A stretch of 45,000 nucleotides of DNA from Chlorobiota bacterium (GTDB lineage Bacteria > Bacteroidota > Bacteroidia > Bacteroidales > F082). Each line of letters starts with the position of its first letter. Positions within the stretch are counted from its first letter, which is position 1. The notes under the pieces are model-generated. The model saw only the letters and a program-made list of their open reading frames with translations, searched no databases and was not told where the DNA came from. The translations under genes were made by a program, and so were the position numbers. This document shows positions 33,566 through 42,535 of the stretch, piece by piece. The stretch is taken from assembly GCA_013151215.1 (NCBI GenBank), contig JAADIS010000097.1, positions 1 to 45,000 on the forward strand. Reading direction: 5' to 3'.

Positions 33566-35116
33566 ATGTCAAAAAAGACTGATTTTTTAATAATTGGCTC
33601 GGGCATCGCAGGTATGGTTTATGCCCTTAAAGTAGCCGAGCATGGCAAGGTTATTTTAGTGTCGAAAACAAATCTTGAGGAAACATCCACTAGTTATGCC
33701 CAGGGCGGTATAGCGGCTGTGATGTATTCCCCCGACACTTACGGGAAGCATATAGCCGATACGCTAAAAGCCGGTTCGTTGATCAATAATGAAAAGATCG
33801 TCAGGATTACAATCACTGAATCGACGGAAAGGGTAAAAGAATTGATTGAATGGGGAACGCACTTTGACAAGGAGAGCTCGGGAAAATATAATCTGGCGCG
33901 CGAAGGTGGTCATTCGGAGTTCAGGATACTTCACCATAAAGACAATACCGGCTTTGAAATACAAAGGGCCCTTACTAAAACGGTGATGTCACATCCTAAC
34001 ATCAGTGTTTGGGAAAATGTTTTTACCGTCGACCTGATAACACAACATCATAAAGGGCAATTAGTTAACAGATCTACCAAAAACATTGAATGCTACGGGG
34101 CCTACATACTTGACGGGAATCATAAGATTGTTACCGTATTAGCGCGTAAGACGATGATAGCTACAGGGGGCATGGGAAATATTTATCAAACTACGACAAA
34201 CCCGGTTATCGCCAGCGGCGACGGCATTGCCATGGCTTATAGGGCAAAAGCCGAAGTCGAGAACCTTGAATTTGTGCAGTTTCACCCGACTTCATTGTAT
34301 AATCCCGGGGAAAAACCATCGTTTTTGATAACTGAGGCAATGAGAGGGTCTGGTGCGATATTAAAAACCAGGAGCGGCAAAGAGTTTATGCACAAATATC
34401 ATGAGCTGGGCTCATTGGCGCCACGCGACATTGTTGCCCGTGCCATAGATAACGAATTGAAGATATCCGGTGACGATTATGTATATCTGGACACGTCGGG
34501 AATTAGCGAGATGGAGCTTCTAAACCATTTCCCTACTATTTATGCCAAATGCTTAAAAATCGGGATAGATATTACCAAGGATATGATACCCGTTGTGCCT
34601 GCCGCGCATTATTCTTGCGGAGGAATCAAAACCGACGAGTTCGGACGCACGAGCATTAAAAACCTTTATGCATCAGGTGAGGTTGCCAGCACCGGGCTTC
34701 ATGGAGCAAACAGGCTGGCCTCCAACTCATTGCTCGAAGCGGCAGTATTCTCTCACAGAGCAGCGGCAGATGCAACAGCTAGTTTTAAAACTGTAGATAT
34801 TCAAAAGGACATACCCGATTGGGATTCTGAAGGAACGGTTCTAAACGAAGAAATGATCCTGATCACGCAATCGAAAAAAGAGCTGCAGTCGATAATGACG
34901 AACTATGTAGGTATAGTGCGCTCAAACATGAGGCTGAAAAGAGCCTACGACAGATTGACGATTATTTATAACGAAACGGAAGATCTTTATGATAAGTCGA
35001 TAATTTCAAAAGATATCTGTGAGCTCAGGAACCTGATAAATGTTGCTTATCTTGTAATTAAACTGGCTAAAAAAAGAAAACAAAGCATCGGCTTGCATTA
35101 TAGCATCGATTATTGA
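33566..35116 (+). CDS. nadB: L-aspartate oxidase
   Basis: NadB oxidises aspartate to iminoaspartate with FAD, the first step of de novo NAD synthesis via quinolinate. The 516-residue protein starts with the FAD-binding fold DFLIIGSGIAGMVYALKVAE (GSGIAG at 11-16), then STSYAQGGIAAV, FVQFHPTSLY and the substrate-domain arginine region AMRGSGA. The closing FAD contact is ASTGLHGANRLASNSLLEA. The C-terminal helical domain is present. These features and the length distinguish it from succinate dehydrogenase flavoprotein. The ATG at 33566 is preferred over a TTG at 33557, which overlaps the -7 box. nadA and nadC are not in the window. Confidence 0.95.
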   Translation: MSKKTDFLIIGSGIAGMVYALKVAEHGKVILVSKTNLEETSTSYAQGGIAAVMYSPDTYGKHIADTLKAGSLINNEKIVRITITESTERVKELIEWGTHFDKESSGKYNLAREGGHSEFRILHHKDNTGFEIQRALTKTVMSHPNISVWENVFTVDLITQHHKGQLVNRSTKNIECYGAYILDGNHKIVTVLARKTMIATGGMGNIYQTTTNPVIASGDGIAMAYRAKAEVENLEFVQFHPTSLYNPGEKPSFLITEAMRGSGAILKTRSGKEFMHKYHELGSLAPRDIVARAIDNELKISGDDYVYLDTSGISEMELLNHFPTIYAKCLKIGIDITKDMIPVVPAAHYSCGGIKTDEFGRTSIKNLYASGEVASTGLHGANRLASNSLLEAAVFSHRAAADATASFKTVDIQKDIPDWDSEGTVLNEEMILITQSKKELQSIMTNYVGIVRSNMRLKRAYDRLTIIYNETEDLYDKSIISKDICELRNLINVAYLVIKLAKKRKQSIGLHYSIDY

Positions 35117-35182
35117 ACATTCCGTAAATGAGATATTGGGATTTGTTTGCGGAAGAAGTTAAATACTCTAACAAATAAGAAA

Positions 35183-35698
35183 ATGGCATTGATAAAATCA
35201 GTTAAAGGTATAAAACCCATCATAGGGAAGAATTGTTTTATTGCGGAAAACGCGACCATAACCGGCGATGTTACGATTGGCGATGATTGCAGTATATGGT
35301 TTAATGCCGTGATCAGGGGCGATGTCCATTCAATAAAAATAGGGAATAACGTAAATATCCAGGATGCTGTTGTTGTTCACGGCACCTATCAGAAAGCGGC
35401 AGTTGAGATCGGGGACAATGTCTCCATCGCACATTCGGCTATTATTCATGGCTGCACCATCCGCAGCAACGTTTTAGTTGGAATGGGCGCCATTTTAATG
35501 GATGGGGTTGTTGTCGAGAGCAATTCGGTGGTGGCCGCTGGCGCAGTAGTCTCAAAAAACACCATTATTAGATCGGGCAGCGTTTATGCAGGCATTCCGG
35601 CCAGGATGATAAAGGAAATGGACAAAGACCTGCTTGAGGGCGAAGTAAACCGCATATCGAATAATTACAATATGTACGCCGGCTGGTATGACGACTAG
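35183..35698 (+). CDS. Gamma carbonic anhydrase-family protein
   Basis: This 171-residue left-handed beta-helix protein is a trimer-forming gamma carbonic anhydrase homologue. Hexapeptide repeats run from about residue 14 to 140, and the three zinc-binding histidines are visible as H66 in VVVHGTYQ, H84 in SIAHSAIIHG and H89 of the same motif, with R45 and D47 in VIRGDVHS. All metal ligands are conserved, so carbonic anhydrase activity is possible, but many members have no shown activity. The ATG at 35183 fits the family start (ALIKSVKGIKPIIG); an upstream TTG at 35147 is rejected. It follows nadB by 66 bases and ends at a strong terminator. Confidence 0.9.
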   Translation: MALIKSVKGIKPIIGKNCFIAENATITGDVTIGDDCSIWFNAVIRGDVHSIKIGNNVNIQDAVVVHGTYQKAAVEIGDNVSIAHSAIIHGCTIRSNVLVGMGAILMDGVVVESNSVVAAGAVVSKNTIIRSGSVYAGIPARMIKEMDKDLLEGEVNRISNNYNMYAGWYDD

Positions 35699-35710
35699 GA
35701 AATCAATGAC

Positions 35711-35744
35711 AAAAAAAAAGTCCCGTGAGAACGGGACTTTTTCT
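35711..35744. terminator. Strong bidirectional intrinsic terminator
   Basis: AAAAAGTCCCGT (loop GAGA) ACGGGACTTTTT forms a perfect 12-bp stem with A and T tracts on either side. It lies between the convergent gamma carbonic anhydrase and ompH genes and can stop transcription from both. Confidence 0.9.
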
Positions 35745-35758
35745 TAAATATCATCTTT

Positions 35759-36274
35759 TTATAGTATGCCTAATTTCTTTTTTACCAAAGGAAGGACATC
35801 ATCGCCGTTTTCGTAAAACAAAAGCGCCCCGGTTCCTACATCAAAAATATAAGTGTAGTTGTTTTCCTTGGCAACCTCCGTGATGGCATTTTTAACTTTC
35901 TCGATCAAAGGATTAAAAAGTTCGGCTTGCTTCGATGCTAAATCCTGATCGGCCGAAGATTGGAAAGCCTGGATACGAGCCTGAAGATCAGTAATCTCTT
36001 TTTCTTTCGTCTGACGAATCAAATCAGACATCGTAGCCTGGTTGTTTTGGTATTCGGTCAGCTTCGATTGATATTCCTGAGCCATAGTATTTAGCTGCTG
36101 GCCCAAATAATCGTTATAAGCCTTCAGAGCTTGGGTTAGTGAGTCTGTTTGAGGCATAAGACTCAAGATCTCGTTGGAGTCGATATGACCGATTTTTACT
36201 GATTGGCTGAAGGAATAACCAGAGATTAGAACTACTAACGATAATAGTAAAACTCCTTTTTTAATTGCTTTCAT
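35759..36274 (-). CDS. OmpH/Skp-family periplasmic chaperone (second copy)
   Basis: The 171-residue protein has a signal peptide (1-23, GVLLLSLVVLISGYSFS), a short beta segment SVKIGHIDSNEILSLMPQ, and a long helical, Gln/Lys-rich hairpin (about 45-130). It ends with VAKENNYTYIFDVGTGALLF, the conserved C-terminal part of the family. Skp proteins hold unfolded outer-membrane proteins in the periplasm. It is the last gene of the envelope block, 279 bp after its paralogue, with its own promoter at 36323-36354. Confidence 0.92.
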   Translation of the reverse strand: MKAIKKGVLLLSLVVLISGYSFSQSVKIGHIDSNEILSLMPQTDSLTQALKAYNDYLGQQLNTMAQEYQSKLTEYQNNQATMSDLIRQTKEKEITDLQARIQAFQSSADQDLASKQAELFNPLIEKVKNAITEVAKENNYTYIFDVGTGALLFYENGDDVLPLVKKKLGIL

Positions 36275-36322
36275 TTTTAATTATTATGTTGAATATAAAT
36301 TATATCTATCAAAATAGAGGGG

Positions 36323-36354
36323 CAAATGTATGAAAAAAACATTCCCCTTTTCAA
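36323..36354 (-). promoter_or_regulatory. Promoter of the second ompH gene
   Basis: Minus-strand -7 box TACATTTG (36323-36330) and -33 TTG (36352-36354, complement) are 21 bp apart. The leader to the ATG at 36274 is about 43 nucleotides. The gene can therefore be expressed separately from bamA and the first ompH. Confidence 0.7.
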
Positions 36355-36553
36355 TAATTATTGTTTAGCTGAATTTTATTAAGAAATATTAAGGTTTTGT
36401 CCTTATAGGGAACTTTAATTATCTGATTGTCTGGACTGTCAGCCTAAAGGCATGACTTGTTGCAATTTCAAGCCCCAAATACTTTACAATAGCGGCCAAG
36501 TTTCGATGATCGAAATTTGCTTTAAGGTGGCCATTGATGTTTACAGCAAAAGC

Positions 36554-37123
36554 TTATTTCTTTCGCTGCTCCCTCTTAACGGTTTGCATTACCGTTCCAA
36601 CCTCGTCGAGGACGTCGTCGCTGATGTCGTATTTGGGGTCGCCGTAAAGCAGGGTCATTCCGCCTGACTTGTCAAAAACAAAACCAAGGTTCCTGGTCTG
36701 CGCAATGGTTTCTATCGCGTTATAAACCTTTTCCTGGATTGGCTGGACAAGTTCCTGCCTTTTTTTAAACAGTTTCCCTTCCGGTGAGAAATACCTTTTC
36801 TGAAGGTCTTTTACTTCTTTCTCCTTCTTGATGATGGCATCTTCTTTCTGTTTTTTGATGTCGGCTGGCAAAAGAACGGCTTCGGCCTGATATGCTTTGT
36901 ACATATCCTCGACTTCCTTATATTTTGCCTCGATTTCTTTTTGCCATTTCTTTGATATTTCGTCTATTTCATCCTGGGCATCTTTATATTCGGGGATGTT
37001 GTCCAAGATATACTGGGTATCGACATAAGCGTTTTTTTGTGCTTTGACGGAAAAGGGCAGTGCAAAAAACAAAATCAACAGAAAACTGCTAACTGAGACT
37101 GATTTGATAAGTGAATTATTCAT
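36554..37123 (-). CDS. OmpH/Skp-family periplasmic chaperone (first copy)
   Basis: The 189-residue protein starts with a signal peptide (about 1-28, SFLLILFFALPFSVKA), then KNAYVDTQYILDNIPEYKDAQDEI. A long charged helical hairpin (about 45-135) and the conserved end IAQTRNLGFVFDKSGGMTLLYG follow. It lies 42 bases downstream of bamA on the same strand, the usual arrangement in Bacteroidota and functionally apt: Skp-like chaperones feed the BamA machine. The last residues (VKREQRKK) are unusually basic. Confidence 0.92.
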   Translation of the reverse strand: MNNSLIKSVSVSSFLLILFFALPFSVKAQKNAYVDTQYILDNIPEYKDAQDEIDEISKKWQKEIEAKYKEVEDMYKAYQAEAVLLPADIKKQKEDAIIKKEKEVKDLQKRYFSPEGKLFKKRQELVQPIQEKVYNAIETIAQTRNLGFVFDKSGGMTLLYGDPKYDISDDVLDEVGTVMQTVKREQRKK

Positions 37124-37165
37124 ATTTTCCTTTTTTTAATGAAAAAAACCAAAAATCTTGCCATA

Positions 37166-39811
37166 TTAATCCAATGATTGGTTAAGCGAGAAATGGAAGT
37201 GGCTGCCGCTGGCACTTGGGATGCCCGGTATGGGATCGAAGCCATAAGCCCAGTCGAGGCCGAGCATGCCGAACATCGGAAGGAACACCCTTATCCCGAA
37301 TCCTGCTGCGCGTTTTATGTTGAATGGGTCGAAATTATACGATCCTAACCACGAGTTTCCTGCCTCAAAAAATGCTTGTGCGTAAATAGTGGAGCTTGGA
37401 TTAAGCGAGATCGGGTATCTCAGCTCAAGCGAATATCGCGTAAATACCGTTCCCCCAATGTTTTTTTCTTTATAATATAATGGGGTAACGGATTCGTTCG
37501 AATAGCCCCTCATACCGATTATTTCCCTGCCGTCGAAGTTGTTATAGCCCGAAAGCCCGTCGCCACCAAGGTAAAAGCGCTCGAAAGGAGTAGTTCCTAC
37601 ATCTCTGTTGTAATAGCCAAGATATCCAAAGCGCAGCTTTGTTGCCAATACCAGTTTGTCCATCAACTCGAAATACCAATATGCTTTGGCCTTCCATTTA
37701 TGATATTCAATCCATTTGTATTTATCGTTTTCGCCAAGTGTAGAATAATCCCTGTTGCTGAAAAGCGAATATGGCGGAGTCAGTTCCAATCCCAGTGAGA
37801 TATCGGAGCCCGAGCGGGGATAAATAGGTTGCGAAATTGAATTCCTGCCGAGATTTATCTCGTAATTTATATTATGGTACAATCCGGTTCCGGAGCCTAT
37901 CGGGAATATTGTAGCATAGTTGTTTAGTTTATAGCTCTGGATGTTCACTCCCTGATAAAGTGTAAAAAAGTCGTCGGGCCAGGTAAGTCGTTTTCCAATG
38001 CCCACGGTTATCCCGTTGATGATAAAGGATGCATAATTAGTGTCCGATTTTGGGAGCCTGTTGGTATAAAGCGAATAGAAGTATGACACTGTTAACGCAT
38101 TCGGTTTTTTCCCTCCAAGCCAAGGTTCAGTAAACGAGACGCTCCAGCTCATATAGTCTTTTCCGTAAGTTTGAAAACGAAGCGATAGTTTTTGCCCGTC
38201 GCCAGTTGGGACAGGTCGCCACGAATCTTTTTTAAAGAAATTGTTTATTGAGAAATTGTTGAATTTAAGGCCTATTGTCCCAATTACCCTTCCATAGCCC
38301 CAGCCGCCTGAAAGCTCGATCTGGTCGGCAGATGTTTCTTCTACCTTGTAAATTATGTCAACAGTGCCGTCGGCAGGGTTTGGCTTTACGTCGGGCTGTA
38401 TTGTTTCGGCATTAAAATACTGGAGGTTGGCAAGTTCCCTCGTACTCCTGATAATATCGGAGCGACTGAACAGCTGCCCTGGAATAGTCCTCAATTCCCT
38501 TATTACAACATGGTCGTTGGTTTTCTCATTGCCTTGAACGGTAACCTTGTTTATCCTTGCCTGCTTGCCTTCGAATATGCGTATCTCCAAATCTATGGAA
38601 TCGTTGTCAACATATACTTCCACAGGTTGTGCATTGAAGAAAAGATAGCCGTTGTCCATATAGAGGGACGATATGTCGAAACCCATTGGGTTATAGCTCA
38701 GGTTGGTTTCAAGTAGCTCCTTGTTATATACGTCGCCGCTCCTGATGCCCAGGATAGTAGTCAAAAACTCGGATGTGTAAATCGTGTTCCCCACCCAGTC
38801 GATATTACGGAAATAGTATTTATGGCCTTCTTCCAGATATATGTCGATGCCGAGATTGGTATTGTTTATTTTATAGATGGAGTCCTTGACGATATGTGCA
38901 TCGCGATAACCCAGCTTATTGTATTTTTGAACTATCAGGTTCAAATCATTTTTGTATTCCGACTCAATATATTTTGAGCCCTTCATTATGTTTACTTTAA
39001 AGTTGTCGGATATGTAGATCGCGATATCGTCTTGAAGTTTTTTGAATTTCAAGCTAGCAATATCGGTTGCCATATCAATTACCAGCGGCCCAAGGGAGTT
39101 AAGCGGGTTGAAGTAGCCTTTTTGCTTTGTTTCTTTCATTGCCGAATGAAGGCTGCCATCGCTGATCTCCTCGTTGCCAATAATGTTTATGACGTCAATC
39201 TTTACCTTTTTGTTCTTTTTTATCGTTATGGCAAGATCCTCGAAATTTTCGACCTTTGTGTTCGGTTTATGGGTTATTTCAACATCGCTGTTTAGATATC
39301 CTTTGCTGGCATAATGTTTTTTTATGATGTTCTTGGTTCTTATTATAAGGTGGTCGGTAACCACATCGCCCCGCGACAGGTTGATTTTTTCGCGCAGGTC
39401 GTCGGCCTCGGCTTTACGGATACCGTTGAACGAGAACTTGCTTAACCGCGGCCGTTCCTTTAGGTTGATGTCGAGAAAGATTTTGTTCCCCTGTATTTTT
39501 GTTGCGCTAATGCTGATGTTTTCAAACATTCCCTGATTCCATAGTTTCCTTATGGCCCCGGTAATATCGTCGCCCGGAACTTTTATCTTTGCCCCGAGGT
39601 CGAGTTCCGAAAGCATTATGATCACATTTTTATCAAGAAACTCAATTCCTGAAACCGTAATTCCGCCGATAACATAGTCCGATGGCTTTTCGTAATTTAT
39701 TTTCGACAAGTCATCGCCAATGCTAATCTGGCCCATGCCGATGAAGGGCATTGCAACTAATGTTGTCGCAATAAACAGAATCGTTAATTTTTTGCCAAGC
39801 ATTTTAATCAT
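37166..39811 (-). CDS. bamA: Outer membrane protein assembly factor BamA
   Basis: BamA folds and inserts beta-barrel proteins into the outer membrane. The 881-residue protein has a signal peptide (about 1-27), a series of POTRA domains (about 45-500; the repeated pattern G-x-K/R-V-D-x-I-x-x-x-G-N appears as VKIDVINIIGNEEIS and ARINKVTVQGNEKTND) and a C-terminal barrel (about 510-881). The barrel includes LSGGWGYGRVIGTIGLKF and GGDGLSGYNNFDGREIIGMRGY, the loop 6 region. The chain ends FHFSLNQSLD, so the terminal residue is not aromatic as it usually is. Start codons at 39811 and 39802 are both possible. It begins 8 bases after uppS. Confidence 0.95.
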   Translation of the reverse strand: MIKMLGKKLTILFIATTLVAMPFIGMGQISIGDDLSKINYEKPSDYVIGGITVSGIEFLDKNVIIMLSELDLGAKIKVPGDDITGAIRKLWNQGMFENISISATKIQGNKIFLDINLKERPRLSKFSFNGIRKAEADDLREKINLSRGDVVTDHLIIRTKNIIKKHYASKGYLNSDVEITHKPNTKVENFEDLAITIKKNKKVKIDVINIIGNEEISDGSLHSAMKETKQKGYFNPLNSLGPLVIDMATDIASLKFKKLQDDIAIYISDNFKVNIMKGSKYIESEYKNDLNLIVQKYNKLGYRDAHIVKDSIYKINNTNLGIDIYLEEGHKYYFRNIDWVGNTIYTSEFLTTILGIRSGDVYNKELLETNLSYNPMGFDISSLYMDNGYLFFNAQPVEVYVDNDSIDLEIRIFEGKQARINKVTVQGNEKTNDHVVIRELRTIPGQLFSRSDIIRSTRELANLQYFNAETIQPDVKPNPADGTVDIIYKVEETSADQIELSGGWGYGRVIGTIGLKFNNFSINNFFKKDSWRPVPTGDGQKLSLRFQTYGKDYMSWSVSFTEPWLGGKKPNALTVSYFYSLYTNRLPKSDTNYASFIINGITVGIGKRLTWPDDFFTLYQGVNIQSYKLNNYATIFPIGSGTGLYHNINYEINLGRNSISQPIYPRSGSDISLGLELTPPYSLFSNRDYSTLGENDKYKWIEYHKWKAKAYWYFELMDKLVLATKLRFGYLGYYNRDVGTTPFERFYLGGDGLSGYNNFDGREIIGMRGYSNESVTPLYYKEKNIGGTVFTRYSLELRYPISLNPSSTIYAQAFFEAGNSWLGSYNFDPFNIKRAAGFGIRVFLPMFGMLGLDWAYGFDPIPGIPSASGSHFHFSLNQSLD

Positions 39812-39819
39812 CCCTAATC

Positions 39820-40569
39820 TTAGTGTTTTAATTGCTCACTCGTCATCCCGAACCTTCTTTCCCTCGATTGGTAATCGACGATGGCTTCATAAAAATCTTC
39901 CTCACCGAAATCAGGCCATAATATGGGAGTAAAATATAATTCGGCGTATGCTATCTGCCATAATAAATAGTTGCTTATCCTCATTTCCCCGCTTGTGCGT
40001 ATTAATAGTTCGGGATCCGGCATATTACTGGTGTTCAAGTATTTCGCGAATGTTTCCTCGTCTATGTCATCATTTTTTATTTTATTTGCTCCCAGATCGG
40101 GGATAATACTCTTAACGGCATTTATGATTTCCCATCTCGAGCTGTAATTAAGGGCAAGCGTGAGGGTCATCCTGTCGTTGGCCGAGGTCTGTTCCATTGT
40201 GTTGATAAGTCTTGAGTAGTTTTCAGCAGGGAGGCCTTTTAGGTTGCCGATGGCATTTAGGCGGATATTGTTCTTGTTTAGTGTCGGTATTTCTTTTTCT
40301 ATCGTTTCTACAAACAGCGACATTAAGGCATCAACTTCATTTTGAGGCCTGTTCCAGTTCTCGGTTGAGAACGTATAGAGCGTTAGGTATTCAATGCCCA
40401 GTTCGGCAGCTGTTTCGGCAATTTCCCTAACCGCGTCAACTCCTTTGTGATGGCCAAAAACCCTGTCCTCGCCTTGCTTCATTGCCCATCGGCCGTTACC
40501 GTCCATGATAATTGCCACGTGTGCAGGAAGTTTGTCGATATTTATTTTTTCTTTGAGGCTCATCGTCAT
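39820..40569 (-). CDS. uppS: Isoprenyl transferase, undecaprenyl diphosphate synthase
   Basis: UppS condenses isopentenyl diphosphate units in cis to make the C55 lipid carrier for peptidoglycan and surface polysaccharides. The 249-residue protein has the catalytic D23 in IIMDGNGRWA, the family motifs GHHKGVDAVREI, TLYTFSTENWNRP and LTLALNYSSRWEI, and RTSGEMRISNYLLWQIAYAELYF-type C-terminal residues binding diphosphate. The genes around it (DUF6089 protein 6 bases upstream, bamA 8 bases downstream) form the usual Bacteroidota envelope operon. Either of two close ATGs (40569, 40563) may be used. Confidence 0.95.
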   Translation of the reverse strand: MTMSLKEKINIDKLPAHVAIIMDGNGRWAMKQGEDRVFGHHKGVDAVREIAETAAELGIEYLTLYTFSTENWNRPQNEVDALMSLFVETIEKEIPTLNKNNIRLNAIGNLKGLPAENYSRLINTMEQTSANDRMTLTLALNYSSRWEIINAVKSIIPDLGANKIKNDDIDEETFAKYLNTSNMPDPELLIRTSGEMRISNYLLWQIAYAELYFTPILWPDFGEEDFYEAIVDYQSRERRFGMTSEQLKH

Positions 40570-40575
40570 CTTTTG

Positions 40576-41361
40576 TTAGAAACTAGCGGTATTGCACTTT
40601 CTTTTATCGTATAAGTTGAATTTATATGTTAGTGTGATCCCGCTAAAGTTATACCAGTCGTTTTTTTTGCTGTCGCCCCTTTGCATGCCGCCTGCATGGG
40701 TTTGGGTGGGGTCGGCGATAATGTCGGGGTTGTCGGCATAAGTCGTGCTCACGTCGTCGATATAGTCGGTAATTGTTTTGCGCATACCCCACTCAAAGGC
40801 CAGTCCGATGCGTTTGTTTAGGCTATACTTAAAGCCAAAGCCGAAAGGTAGCGCAAGGCTATAAGTCTTGTATGGCGACCTTCCGTCGAAGCCGATGTTC
40901 TGGCCTTCGGTCCCGGCGGACCGCAAATCGACGCCGCTCAATGTTTGCGGTTTATAGGTGAAATATGATAAGCCCGCGAATATGTAAGGCGTAAAAAAGT
41001 TTCTTTTGCTACCGGTAAAGTATTCAAACCAGCTGAATTCAGCAATAAGCGAGATATCGTTGATCTTTGTGAGGAAGTTCAGATCCCTGTTGGCAATGGC
41101 TTTTGTCTTGGTGTCGTCGCCTTTGAGCTTTCCCCGGTAATACGAGGCTTTAACGGCCCAACGGTTATTTAAGTTGTAGCGCGCCAGGCCTCCATAGGCC
41201 AATTGCGTCTGGTTGAAATGCAATGCGGGGTTTATGTCGCCCAAATAATAAGATCCGCCACCAAAAACCCCCAGCTCAAGAGTCCGTTGTGCATTGAGGT
41301 TGAACGGCAATGCCGCAAAAACCGCCAATGTTATTAATGTTGTAAAAACCTTATTTGACAT
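40576..41361 (-). CDS. DUF6089-type outer-membrane beta-barrel protein
   Basis: From the ATG at 41361 the product is 261 residues with a signal peptide (about 1-25, TTLITLAVFAALPFNLNA) and the opening LELGVFGGGSYYLGDINP, which I associate with the DUF6089 family of Bacteroidota outer-membrane proteins. Alternating strands follow, including NRWAVKASYYRGKLKGDD and LPFGFGFKYSLNKRIGLAFEWG; it ends with KCNTASF. No enzymatic role is known to me. Conserved position directly upstream of uppS and bamA suggests a part in envelope biogenesis. Upstream in-frame codons (to 41427) are rejected because they would bury the signal peptide. Confidence 0.8.
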   Translation of the reverse strand: MSNKVFTTLITLAVFAALPFNLNAQRTLELGVFGGGSYYLGDINPALHFNQTQLAYGGLARYNLNNRWAVKASYYRGKLKGDDTKTKAIANRDLNFLTKINDISLIAEFSWFEYFTGSKRNFFTPYIFAGLSYFTYKPQTLSGVDLRSAGTEGQNIGFDGRSPYKTYSLALPFGFGFKYSLNKRIGLAFEWGMRKTITDYIDDVSTTYADNPDIIADPTQTHAGGMQRGDSKKNDWYNFSGITLTYKFNLYDKRKCNTASF

Positions 41362-41400
41362 AAAATCCTTGTTAATTTCTTCTTTCCTGATTTTGAGCGG

Positions 41401-41408
41401 CAAAAGTA
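41401..41408 (-). promoter_or_regulatory. Candidate -7 box of the DUF6089-uppS-bamA-ompH operon
   Basis: TACTTTTG on the minus strand (41401-41408) matches the -7 consensus, 39 bases upstream of the ATG at 41361. No TTG has the expected spacing. It also excludes the region up to 41427 from coding, supporting the downstream start. Confidence 0.45.
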
Positions 41409-41462
41409 TCATTTTTTTCGACTTCATTAATATTGCAATTTTGATAAAAACTGTTAAGATAC

Positions 41463-42335
41463 TCAGTTGCGGTTGTCAAATCCCCACATAAGTTTGTCCC
41501 TGATGGTCGAGAAGAAATTCTTATTGTTCATTTTAACAAGGCTGACGTCAAAATCGTTGCGCTTTATAATCAATTCCTGTTTTTTATTTATGGTCGATTG
41601 TTTCGAGTCCAATGTCATTAAATAATTATCTTCCCTGCCGTCGATTTTTATCCTGATTTCACTACTGTCCTGAATAACGATAGGTCGTACGGTTAAATTG
41701 TGCGAGGCGATGGGAGCTATGAGGAAATTTTGCGATCCGGGCGTGATGATGGGGCCTCCCACGCTTAGGGAGTATGCTGTGGAGCCGGTAGGTGTAGAGA
41801 TGATCAAGCCGTCGCCCCAGTAGGAGTTCAGGAAAACCCCGTCCACATAAACGTGGACGACAATCAGGGAGGTTGTGTCGTTGCGATACAGGGTTATGTC
41901 GTTTAAGGCGAAGTTTATATCGCCAAAAATACTTGTTGGCTGCTCTATTTTCAAAAGAGCCCTCTTGTCAACTGAATAATCGTTTTTGTATATGCTGTCG
42001 ATGGCCGACGAGATCTCGCCCTTGGAAATGCTCGAAAGAAAACCGAGCCTTCCTAAATTAATGCCTAAAATCGGTATTCCCGAGTTCCTGACAAAAGGAA
42101 CGGTGTCGAGTATGGTTCCGTCACCTCCAATCGAGATGAGTATTTTGCACGACAAATCCTTATGCGTTGAGAAAAATTTAATGTTGTACGGAAAATCCAG
42201 ATCAGAGGGCAACGAATCGTAATATGGTTTGTAAATGCACAGCTGGGCATCAATTTCCTTGAGTTTGTCGATAAGCACTTTTAGATATTCTTTGTCCTCA
42301 GGGGAATATTTCTTTCCGAATATTGCTATTTTCAT
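41463..42335 (-). CDS. nadK: NAD kinase
   Basis: NadK phosphorylates NAD to NADP. The 290-residue protein has the diphosphate-binding motif SIGGDGTILDTV (GGDGT at 70-74), GINLGRLGFLSSI, the substrate motif LNDITLYR (NE/D motif, about 145-151) and STPTGSTAYSLSVGGPI (180-196). Length is normal. The ATG at 42335 is chosen; the in-frame TTG at 42350 sits closer to the -7 box at 42358-42365 and would leave almost no leader. Its 3' neighbour on the same strand is the DUF6089 gene after 101 bp. Confidence 0.95.
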   Translation of the reverse strand: MKIAIFGKKYSPEDKEYLKVLIDKLKEIDAQLCIYKPYYDSLPSDLDFPYNIKFFSTHKDLSCKILISIGGDGTILDTVPFVRNSGIPILGINLGRLGFLSSISKGEISSAIDSIYKNDYSVDKRALLKIEQPTSIFGDINFALNDITLYRNDTTSLIVVHVYVDGVFLNSYWGDGLIISTPTGSTAYSLSVGGPIITPGSQNFLIAPIASHNLTVRPIVIQDSSEIRIKIDGREDNYLMTLDSKQSTINKKQELIIKRNDFDVSLVKMNNKNFFSTIRDKLMWGFDNRN

Positions 42336-42357
42336 CAATTTTTTTTTCAAACAGAGG

Positions 42358-42365
42358 CAAAAATA
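42358..42365 (-). promoter_or_regulatory. Candidate -7 box of nadK
   Basis: TATTTTTG on the minus strand (42358-42365) fits TAnnTTTG and lies 22 bases before the ATG at 42335. The -33 element is not recognisable. Confidence 0.4.
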
Positions 42366-42535
42366 AGATATTTTGAAAAGCGTGAAAAGGGCACACTAAC
42401 AAAAATTGTTAATTGATAAGCATTTATGATTTTTTAACCACTGGCCTTGTTTTTTTCGGCTATCGGATTTGTATGGCTGCACCGCCAATTTAAACAGGCA
42501 GGGCGGTCCGGCAACTTCCATTGTGCGGCGCGGGA

